Positions 8,498-14,610 of a DNA stretch of 64,000 nt are shown here, piece by piece. Under the pieces are notes generated by a model. The model was not told the origin of the DNA and searched no databases. It saw only the letters and a program-made list of their open reading frames with translations. The position numbers were made by a program, and so were the translations under genes. Origin of the DNA: SIG589 sp045652465 (lineage in GTDB: Bacteria; Bacillota; Clostridia; Oscillospirales; Acutalibacteraceae); the NCBI GenBank assembly GCA_045652465.1, contig JAZRUI010000012.1, forward strand, positions 1-64,000. Direction: 5' to 3'. The stretch's first letter is position 1. Every line of letters begins with the position of its first letter.

Positions 8498-8516
8498 TTA
8501 ATGTTTTCTTGAAACT
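8498..8516 (+). repeat. 19-bp element copy 2
   Basis: Identical to copy 1. Its TTGAAA (8509-8514) is followed after 16 bases by TAGAAT (8531-8536), the most convincing -10 in the set, placing a predicted start near 8543. Transcription would enter the large structured noncoding region. Confidence 0.9.
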
Positions 8517-8542
8517 AAAAAAACCTTTCTTAGAATTTAAGT

Positions 8543-9030
8543 GTCATCTTAAAATTTTGAGAAGGAGTTTTTAAAATTTCAATTAGGTGTACAAAGGAAA
8601 GTTACACCATTAGCAAGGAAAGTAAAGGTATCTTCGGCAAAGGTTTGTCGAGAGATGATGAAGTGTACCGTAAAAGGTCCGACTTGCACAGCTGCCGAAA
8701 TGTTGCAGGTTGAGTAGCAGATTTAAGTTTTAAGTTGTTAACGAAAATCTGCGGCAGCACACCTGAGCGATGACAGGCAGGTTCATCGTTGCTATCGTGA
8801 AAGACACGGCTGAAAAAATATTTGCTTGGATAATTTTTCAGTACTTAAATCAAGCACGAAAGTTTCTGGGATTTAATCGGTAATGAAAATCCTTGCCGTA
8901 CCACTATTCAGCGGTGGACCGATCCATTGTATCGGTATATGGTATTGCGTTCTCTAAATTTAGAGGCTTAGGCACACCTAAGTATACGCTGGGCTTGTCC
9001 TATCATGCTGACCTGCAGTATTACAACTAA
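8543..9030 (+). ncRNA. Candidate large structured noncoding RNA (core domain)
   Basis: No credible ORF crosses this ~490-base stretch, but it is dense in local helices: GGTGTA/TACACC (8586-8608), GCTGCCG/CGGCAGC (8691/8752) enclosing CAGATTT/AAATCTG, GCGATGA/TCATCGT (near 8767), CTGAAAAA/TTTTTCAG (near 8810), TTAAATC/GATTTAA (near 8846), CCGAT/ATCGG (near 8918), and a three-way junction closed by GCGT/ACGC holding CTCTAAATTTAGAG and CTTAGGcacaCCTAAG (8946-8988). Size and complexity recall ornate large RNAs such as ROOL, GOLLD or OLE, but I could not match it to any of these. A promoter-like element lies upstream. Confidence 0.55.
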
Positions 9031-9670
9031 ATATGATTTACGTTTTGAAAGAATTATGATTATAATTTCGAGAGTCATTTCGAAATTTATTCTCTTTTCG
9101 ATAGGTATGATTATCTTTTCGATATGATAGATGATAAAGATGATACTCGTTTTGAAATGATGATGACTTTCTTTTTGAGAGGCGCCGGTTTCTATCTTTC
9201 AAACAAGGAAGATAGAAACGCGACCGAGGGCGTGCCCGAGGGAGCGGCGCCAAGGCATAGTACGCAAAGTTAGTAAAAGAAAATGAGAGAAACGTACCTA
9301 GTTTTATGTAAAAAAGTCCCTGGGCGTACTATGCCTTGCTATCATTTTCGTATGATATATGACAAAATTTTGATATGATATTTTGATATGATTTATGATG
9401 CACATTTTGAAATGATATATTAACTATCTTTTCGAAATTCTTTTTGAGAGTAACTATCAGTGCTTAGTATGAAAATATGATTTACTTTTTGATATGCTCC
9501 TAACAGATTCTTATAAGAGTAATCAAAGATATAAAATATTAATGAGACCAATCTTCTATAAATATGCAAAAGAATCTATCCTGTCTTTTTGAAATGATAT
9601 ATGACTGTGATTTCGAAATGAGTGTATGATCATCATTTTCAAATGAGCACAGGAAATATGATTATCATTT
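9031..9670 (+). repeat. Array of degenerate ~24-nt palindromic elements in the same noncoding unit
   Basis: At least fifteen diverged copies of an ATATATGA-N5-6-TTTTGAAATG-like unit occur, in blocks 9031-9180, 9340-9500 and 9585-9670. Many contain the palindrome CATTTYGAAATG or TATCATTTTCGTATGATA. Spacing varies from 14 to 34 bases, so this is not a CRISPR array. Possible roles are repeated protein-binding sites on DNA, iteron-like sites, or serial small RNA hairpins. The blocks are interrupted by a GC-rich structure at 9181-9338. Confidence 0.65.
9181..9338 (+). other. GC-rich multi-stem structure plus 15-bp perfect inverted repeat
   Basis: GGCGCC at 9181 and 9246 closes a junction holding a 13-pair hairpin (9188-9200 with 9207-9219) and a GGG/CCC hairpin near 9228. 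Immediately after, CAAGGCATAGTACGC (9251-9265) is repeated inverted at 9324-9338. Base composition differs sharply from the AT-rich flanks, so it could be a separate inserted element or an RNA domain. Confidence 0.6.
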
Positions 9671-9677
9671 ATAGAGC

Positions 9678-9722
9678 GGCTCCCATAGACTGCGAATCAG
9701 TCTGTGGGAGCCAAAATTTTTT
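9678..9722 (+). terminator. Strong intrinsic terminator ending the noncoding unit
   Basis: GGCTCCCATAGACTG pairs with CAGTCTGTGGGAGCC (15 pairs, one G-U) around a CGAAT loop, followed by AAAATTTTTT. It gives the putative transcript from copy 2 a length of about 1.18 kb. Confidence 0.8.
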
Positions 9723-9820
9723 ATGATTAAAATTTTCGTCAATAAATCTGTTTCGATACCAACTGCCTTAATTAAAAATTTTCGTACACAAACCTATGAT
9801 TTTATAAATCATACAAAAAT

Positions 9821-9839
9821 TTAATGTTTTCTTGAAACT
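9821..9839 (+). repeat. 19-bp element copy 3
   Basis: Identical to the other copies. It is followed by CCTTATATAT at -10 distance and then, 30 bases after its end, by the foot of the short structured RNA. No ORF lies between copy 3 and copy 4. The 98 bases between the terminator at 9722 and this copy hold nothing recognisable. Confidence 0.9.
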
Positions 9840-9869
9840 CGAAAATTTTATTCCTTATATATTTAATGT

Positions 9870-9929
9870 CCAAATATTTTGGTACACAGTTTCAACCTGG
9901 ACCGCTGAAACCTGTGAACAAAAATTTGG
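9870..9929 (+). ncRNA. Short structured RNA between copies 3 and 4
   Basis: An outer stem CCAAAT/ATTTGG encloses an inner stem formed by CACAG-TTTCA with TGAAA-CCTGTG. The base of the structure coincides with the expected transcription start from copy 3. The architecture matches the leader after copy 5 (outer stem, short gap, inner stem, GAAC). There is no obvious U-rich terminator before copy 4, so it may instead be the leader of a longer integrase transcript. Confidence 0.5.
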
Positions 9930-9944
9930 AAAATTTCGTGTGCG

Positions 9945-9963
9945 TTAATGTTTTCTTGAAACT
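9945..9963 (+). repeat. 19-bp element copy 4
   Basis: Identical to the other copies, 107 bases upstream of the integrase start. Its -10 is the weakest (TATCCA-like), so an auxiliary factor or another sigma factor would be needed. The leader it would drive has a GAAGCAT/ATGCTTC hairpin at 10007-10033. Confidence 0.9.
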
Positions 9964-10069
9964 ATGCAAAAACATTATCCACATTTAAGTATCGGAAATT
10001 TGTGATGAAGCATTAAGGAACCATAGATGCTTCTTATAAAAAACCGAAATCTATGAAAGGAGTAATACT

Positions 10070-11047
10070 ATGAGTTTAACCCCTGAAGAACAAGAACGAA
10101 AAGCCGAGAATCAAAAGCGCAATTTGCTAAATCAAACTCTTCCAGTGATTGATAGGTCAAATCAAGGAAGTTTTAAAACACGAAGGCGTTATAAAGCGGT
10201 GATGAATAGATTCTGTGGGTATTTAGGAGAGAATACCACATTGCAGAATTTTAGAAATGTTGAAGTACGCCATGTGCGAAGTTATGTTGAGCATCTTCAA
10301 ATCAGCGGTTGTAAGCCCGGATATATACTCACCGAATTATCCGGCATAAAGTGGGTACATCAGCGAATGAACCCTAAACGAAATTTGCCTAAGAGTAATA
10401 AATGCTTTTTTGTTGCTAAGCGCCAATTATATATAAAGGATAAATCTATTCTTCCGCATGAGTTTGATGACCTTATCAAAGTTGCACTTGATATGGGCCG
10501 TATGGATGCGGTTATTGAGGCATATATGGACAGATATTTTGGACTTCGACACGAGGAGTTTGTAACCCTTCGTGTGCATCAAATCGAGTATGCACTGAAA
10601 TATAAACAATTAAATCTTACAAACACCAAGGGTGGTAGACCGAGAGATATACCGGTCGAAACCAAAATGCAGGAGAACATTTTAAGACGGGTATTAGCAT
10701 ATGCTCAGAAAAATGGTAAGTGCTCTATGGATTATGTTATATGCGATAAGCATACAAACGGCGTTATAAAGAAAAGCAAATCCTTGGATAACTGGATGAA
10801 CAATAACAAAAAGAAATTTATGGACCCCGAGCGCACCAAGTACAAAAGCCCGGGCAAACGACCAAGAGAACAATCTATACATTGGCATAGTCTCAGGCAT
10901 TTGTTTTATCAAGAAACTAAAGAACGATACAAAGCCGAAGGCAGAATGACCGATGCACAAATTGAACGAGAACTTTCCGAATCTATGGGACATTCGCGTA
11001 ATGATGTGAACAATACTTATTCAAATGAAATAAAAAGAATCCATTAA
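10070..11047 (+). CDS. int: Tyrosine recombinase/integrase (Integrase_1-like)
   Basis: The 325-aa protein has a SAM-like core-binding half (about residues 35-110) and a catalytic half. Visible catalytic residues are Arg I in FGLRHEE (near 163), Lys in TNTKGGRPR (near 190), HSLRH (near 281), and MGHSRNDVNNTY with the second His and the nucleophile Tyr (near 310). The set R-K-H-R-H-Y is complete. It resembles integrases of ICE-type elements. The ATG follows GAAAGGAG at 10057-10064. It is framed by copies 4 and 5 of the 19-bp element. The attachment site is not identified. Confidence 0.9.
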   Translation: MSLTPEEQERKAENQKRNLLNQTLPVIDRSNQGSFKTRRRYKAVMNRFCGYLGENTTLQNFRNVEVRHVRSYVEHLQISGCKPGYILTELSGIKWVHQRMNPKRNLPKSNKCFFVAKRQLYIKDKSILPHEFDDLIKVALDMGRMDAVIEAYMDRYFGLRHEEFVTLRVHQIEYALKYKQLNLTNTKGGRPRDIPVETKMQENILRRVLAYAQKNGKCSMDYVICDKHTNGVIKKSKSLDNWMNNNKKKFMDPERTKYKSPGKRPREQSIHWHSLRHLFYQETKERYKAEGRMTDAQIERELSESMGHSRNDVNNTYSNEIKRIH

Positions 11048-11049
11048 AG

Positions 11050-11068
11050 TTAATGTTTTCTTGAAACT
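11050..11068 (+). repeat. 19-bp element copy 5
   Basis: Identical to the other copies, starting two bases after the integrase stop. TTGAAA is followed at 17 bases by TATGTT, a fair -10. Transcription would start at the base of the next structured leader. Confidence 0.9.
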
Positions 11069-11095
11069 CAAAATTTATATTCTTATGTTTTATTT

Positions 11096-11211
11096 GCAGA
11101 TTTTCGACAGAGAGTTAGTCCCTACCTGATTCTCTGAACGGAAATCTGAAATCATAAATCTGATGACGGCAGATTTAAGCAATAAGCATTAAAAAAACTT
11201 GTTGCTTATGC
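11096..11211 (+). ncRNA. Structured leader with alternative pairings
   Basis: Four complementary segments occur in order: CAGATTT (11097), AAATCTG (11142), AAATCTG (11156) and CAGATTT (11170). The first can pair with the second or third, and the fourth with the third or second, so different folds exclude each other. A nested CAGAGA/TCTCTG stem and a GCAATAAGC/GCTTATGC stem (11179-11211) complete it. It precedes the 55-aa gene by 78 bases. No known riboswitch class is recognised. Confidence 0.5.
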
Positions 11212-11288
11212 GTTTTGGTATAGAGGACAAGACGCAAATCATATTTTAATAAAAGAAAAATATTCGCAAAAGGAAGGAGACGGACTGT

Positions 11289-11456
11289 ATGGTAAATTAT
11301 GTCGCACAGTCTTGGGAGCAGAAAATCGGCAACAAAATCGTGTCGATTACGAATTTAACTCCTCAATTTTCTGTGGACGAAAAAAGAGAAGTAAAATTAC
11401 AAATAGAAGCAAAATTATATGATGTTTTTTGCAAATATATGTCCTGTAAACCTTGA
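11289..11456 (+). CDS. Small hypothetical protein (55 aa)
   Basis: The ORF starts at ATG after a strong AGGAAGGAG site and ends at TGA 11454-11456. The protein reads MVNYVAQSWEQKIG at the start and ends with a charged helix (DEKREVKLQIEAKLYDVFCK). From general knowledge of clostridial elements, comparably small proteins with such a helix occur upstream of large serine recombinases, but I cannot name a family. It could be a recombination directionality or accessory factor; that is speculation based only on position. Confidence 0.6.
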   Translation: MVNYVAQSWEQKIGNKIVSITNLTPQFSVDEKREVKLQIEAKLYDVFCKYMSCKP

Positions 11457-11481
11457 AGAAAAAGGGCTGTTATGGTATAAT
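11453..11481 (+). promoter_or_regulatory. Sigma-A promoter of the serine recombinase
   Basis: TTGAAG (11453-11458), a 17-base spacer and a perfect TATAAT (11476-11481) lie 48 bases before the recombinase start. A CTTC/GAAG mini-hairpin lies in the leader. This unit lacks the 19-bp element. Confidence 0.75.
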
Positions 11482-11528
11482 ATATATGTCAGCAGCTCCG
11501 CTTCTTTTTGCGAAGAAGGGAGTAAAAA

Positions 11529-13037
11529 TTGAATCTTTTTGACGCAATTTATGCAAGACAATCGGTTGACAGGATAGACAGCATATCCGTTGAAAGTCAA
11601 ATCGAGTTTTGTAAAAAGGAAGTGACAGGAGAAAGTTATAAAGTTTATACCGACAAGGGTTATAGTGGCAAAAACATAGACCGCCCTGCGTTTCAAGAGT
11701 TGTTGCGTGATATAGAGGCGGGTAAAGTAAACCGTGTTATCGTTTACCGTCTTGACCGTATCAGCCGTTCAGTGCTTGATTTTGCCAATTTAATTGAAGT
11801 GTTTCAAAAGAACCGTGTTGACTTTGTCAGCACAATGGAGAAATTCGATACTTCAACACCTATTGGCAAGGCTATGCTGATGATTGTAATGATCTTCGCA
11901 CAGCTTGAGCGTGAGACCATTCAACAACGTGTTATTGATGCCTATTCTTCCCGTAGCAAGCGTGGGTTTTATATGGGTGGCAGAGTACCGTTTGGATTTG
12001 AACTGGTTGAAACAACCATAGACGGAATACGAACAAAAATGTATAAGCCCATTGAGGAAGAAGCAGAGGTTATTCGATTGATATTTTCAATGTATTCAAA
12101 ACCTCAAACCTCGTTTGGCGATGTGATGCGCTACTTGGAAGAGCACGGCATACGAAAACGTGACGGTAAACTTTTCAATAGAAGCCGTTTGCGTGATGTG
12201 GTAATTAACCCTGCGTATGTAAAAGCCGATTATCAGCTTTATGAATTTTTTAAATCGCAAGGCACAAACATTGTTAACCCACCTGGGGACTTTATCGGTA
12301 TAAACGGAGCGTATCTTTATTCGGGCGATAATCTAAAGCGAAAAACCATATCCTTAGTAGGTCACACATTGGTTCTCGCACCCCATGAGGGACTTGTCGA
12401 TTCGGCAACGTGGATTAAGTGCCGTTCCAAGTGCTTGAACAACCAAAGCGTTGCACGGCCCATCAAGGCAAAAGCAACCTGGCTTGCGGGTAAAATCAAA
12501 TGTGCCAACTGCGGATATGCTTTAACCGCTAAGATTTATAAGTGCAAAACTAAGTCCGATAATCGTTATTATCTCTGCACAAACAAATACCACGCAGGTG
12601 GTTGTCATTTTGGCTCATTGGATGCTGATGTTGTGGATGACATTGTATTCAAAGAAATGCAGAAGAAATTAGCGGAGTTTCAGACACTGTCAAAGAAAAA
12701 GCAGGACGGCTGTAACCTGCAAGTTGTAAAACTTAAAACACGCATAGGAGAGATTGACAAAGAAATATCCTCTTTGCTCGAAAAAATTACTTCGGCAAAT
12801 GATACGGTGATGCAGTACATAAATAATCGCATTGCCGAGCTCGATGCCGAGAAGAAAGAACTCGGAGCTGAGATTTTATCACTTGACAATAACCATACAA
12901 ACGATGTGGGAGAAATCAGCGGATATTTTGAGCATTGGGATGAACTGTCGGTTAGCGACAAAATTACGGTGGTTGACTGCCTGATAGAGCGCATAACCGC
13001 CTCAAAAGAGAGCATTGAAATCAAGTGGAAGATATAA
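11529..13037 (+). CDS. Large serine recombinase
   Basis: The 502-aa protein has the resolvase/invertase domain (residues 1-150; nucleophile Ser in YARQSVDR, catalytic VYRLDRISRS near 75), a Recombinase domain (about 165-290), and a zinc-ribbon domain (CANCGY near 327 with a second Cys cluster CTNKYHAGGC near 352). A coiled-coil stretch follows (about 385-460) before the C-terminal region. This is the architecture of TnpX/phiC31-type integrases that integrate and excise elements. The TTG start is supported by GAAGGGAG. Together with the tyrosine integrase it gives the island two unrelated recombination systems. Confidence 0.92.
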   Translation: MNLFDAIYARQSVDRIDSISVESQIEFCKKEVTGESYKVYTDKGYSGKNIDRPAFQELLRDIEAGKVNRVIVYRLDRISRSVLDFANLIEVFQKNRVDFVSTMEKFDTSTPIGKAMLMIVMIFAQLERETIQQRVIDAYSSRSKRGFYMGGRVPFGFELVETTIDGIRTKMYKPIEEEAEVIRLIFSMYSKPQTSFGDVMRYLEEHGIRKRDGKLFNRSRLRDVVINPAYVKADYQLYEFFKSQGTNIVNPPGDFIGINGAYLYSGDNLKRKTISLVGHTLVLAPHEGLVDSATWIKCRSKCLNNQSVARPIKAKATWLAGKIKCANCGYALTAKIYKCKTKSDNRYYLCTNKYHAGGCHFGSLDADVVDDIVFKEMQKKLAEFQTLSKKKQDGCNLQVVKLKTRIGEIDKEISSLLEKITSANDTVMQYINNRIAELDAEKKELGAEILSLDNNHTNDVGEISGYFEHWDELSVSDKITVVDCLIERITASKESIEIKWKI

Positions 13038-13284
13038 AAAATTGATGTCGCAAAAACATTTCACCATTGTTGTTCTGGTGAGGGACTTCGCCTCGCAACC
13101 GAGCGACTGGATAGCAAAAACTTCTATGCCTTTAACCCCAGTTTTGATAAAAATTGCATTAAGTAAGAGAAAAGAGCAGATGGGAAACCATCTGCTTTTT
13201 TATTATAGCGGATAGAAGCACATGAAATATCCGCAAAATTGCCTTGTGGAGAGATTTGCCAGCCTTTTATTTATCTTTTCTTTC
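13038..13284 (+). other. Intergenic region at the right edge of the island
   Basis: No supported gene is seen; a 66-aa reading frame here lacks a convincing ribosome site. The stretch contains a CACC/GGTG mini-hairpin near 13062, the recombinase terminator, and then the promoter of the next gene. The island/chromosome junction probably lies in or near this stretch, but no direct repeat partner is visible within the window. Confidence 0.4.
13175..13201 (+). terminator. Intrinsic terminator after the serine recombinase
   Basis: AGCAGATGG and CCATCTGCT pair around GAAA (9 pairs), followed by a T-run. Confidence 0.85.
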
Positions 13285-13313
13285 TTGACAAAACACTCTT
13301 TTGGGATTAAAAT
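13285..13313 (+). promoter_or_regulatory. Sigma-A promoter of the lipoprotein gene
   Basis: TTGACA (13285-13290), 17-base spacer, TAAAAT (13308-13313). It lies 41 bases before ATG 13354, supporting that start over an upstream in-frame TTG/ATG extension. Confidence 0.75.
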
Positions 13314-13353
13314 TTACTCGGTTATAAAATGTTTGAGAGGATGGATTGTCTTA

Positions 13354-14571
13354 ATGTTTAGATTCACTCGTATAACCGCGTTAGTATTAATGCTTATTAT
13401 GATTTTATCGCTTTGCGCTTGCGGCGGTGTTGAAAAGTCGAAGGATGTAACTTCTTCGCTTCCGTCGCTTTCGGACGAGCCCTCTTCATCGGAGACGCCC
13501 GTTTCTTCCGAGCCTACTGCCGGCAGTTCAGTTCCGCAGGTATCGAGCAAACCTGTTGTTCCCTCGAAGCCGCAGTCGAGCTCAACCGTTTCCAAACCGC
13601 AAAGTGTTATAGTTGCGAACGACCCCAATAATAACATTGATATCGAAGATAACATCTTTATGGATTCAATGGTTTACACAGGCTATAATCTTGCAAAGCA
13701 TAGAGCTGACGGCAAGATGTGGCAGTATGTTCTTTCGAAATATAAGAAGGGTCTTGGCTGGCTCTCGAAAATCAGCTATGACTATGACGGCGGCACTTCA
13801 GGCTATGAAACCAACGCGCAGGGCTTGCCCGATATTGCATATTTCGAGAGAAACGACCTCGTTTGCGCATCCTATGTAACCTATGTTTACTTTAACTATT
13901 TGCCCAATGTTGTTGGTCTCGACACCTCGTTCCTCACAAAACCCACCAATCCCACTCTTGCAAACGATTGGTATCGTTGCGCACTCGATTGGGTTAAGAA
14001 GGGTTATTCCTATGAGATTCCGTTTGAGGCTTCGCGCTCGGGCGGCGGCGAAATTCGATTCAAGCCCAAGCAAAATATTCCGATTGGCTCTATTATTCTT
14101 TGTAACGATATGAACAATAAGTCTAACTGGGCTTGCCATGTTTCGATTTATGCAGGCTATAAGAACGGCTACCATTGGGTTTACCATGTTGGTAACGATA
14201 ACGGACCTGAATTTTGCGCTATGGAGCGTTTTTGCTACGGCCCCGACCCCGTATGGCCTTTAAGCGTTATTTCGCCCCCTGTTAATATGCGATTCGCCGC
14301 AAAGGCTGATGTTGTTGTTAAGGATGAAAACGGCGCTCCCGTTTCGGGTGCTAAAATTTCCCTAAAGGCAAAGTCCGGTAGAATCTTTGAATTTGCCGCA
14401 ACCAACGCCGAAGGCGTTACAACCAAGGACGGCTTCAACTACGGTGACTACACCTTAACTGTTACCGCTCCCGCAGGTTATGTTGCTGAACCCGCAACCC
14501 AAACCGTTAAGCTGACAATTGCAAACAACAGCTTAAACACAATAAATGTTACCCTTAAAAAGGTTTCTTAA
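13354..14571 (+). CDS. Secreted lipoprotein with NlpC/P60-like hydrolase and Cna-B-like domain
   Basis: ATG 13354 gives a 405-aa product with a lipoprotein signal (hydrophobic stretch, then LSLCACGG; Cys about residue 23). A Ser/Pro-rich linker of about 60 residues and a domain with LVCASYVTYVYF (candidate catalytic Cys), CHVSIYAG (His) and HVGNDNGP follow. This fits an NlpC/P60-like peptidoglycan endopeptidase or amidase. The last ~75 residues (VVVKDENGAPVSGAKISLKA to the end) form a Cna-B/SpaA-type beta-sandwich. It probably acts in the cell wall, anchored to the membrane. Exact bond specificity is unknown. Confidence 0.75.
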   Translation: MFRFTRITALVLMLIMILSLCACGGVEKSKDVTSSLPSLSDEPSSSETPVSSEPTAGSSVPQVSSKPVVPSKPQSSSTVSKPQSVIVANDPNNNIDIEDNIFMDSMVYTGYNLAKHRADGKMWQYVLSKYKKGLGWLSKISYDYDGGTSGYETNAQGLPDIAYFERNDLVCASYVTYVYFNYLPNVVGLDTSFLTKPTNPTLANDWYRCALDWVKKGYSYEIPFEASRSGGGEIRFKPKQNIPIGSIILCNDMNNKSNWACHVSIYAGYKNGYHWVYHVGNDNGPEFCAMERFCYGPDPVWPLSVISPPVNMRFAAKADVVVKDENGAPVSGAKISLKAKSGRIFEFAATNAEGVTTKDGFNYGDYTLTVTAPAGYVAEPATQTVKLTIANNSLNTINVTLKKVS

Positions 14572-14576
14572 AATGA

Positions 14577-14608
14577 AAAACCTGATGTCAAACGACATCA
14601 GGTTTTTG
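14577..14608. terminator. Bidirectional terminator between convergent genes
   Basis: AAAACCTGATGTC and GACATCAGGTTTTT form a 9-pair GC-containing stem with T-runs on both strands, between the lipoprotein gene (+) and the DUF5107 gene (-). Confidence 0.85.
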
Positions 14609-14610
14609 TT

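Noticed and set aside
8543..9030. Group I or group II intron, RNase P RNA or tmRNA
   Set aside because: I saw no group II domain V, no group I P7 core, no RNase P conserved ends beyond chance GGAAAGT strings, and no tmRNA tag frame.
9038..9253. 71-aa minus-strand ORF in the palindromic array
   Set aside because: It is a translation of the repeat and GC-rich hairpin sequence, very rich in Arg, Ser and Tyr as expected from noncoding DNA.
9031..9670. CRISPR array
   Set aside because: The repeats are degenerate, unequally spaced (14-34 bases) and without unique spacers of constant size; no cas gene is present.
8144..11068. Insertion-sequence ends
   Set aside because: The five 19-bp copies are all direct, no transposase lies between any pair, and each precedes a different unit, unlike terminal inverted repeats.
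13015..13215. 66-aa ORF after the serine recombinase
   Set aside because: It overlaps the recombinase end and the terminator, has no ribosome site and no protein-like pattern.
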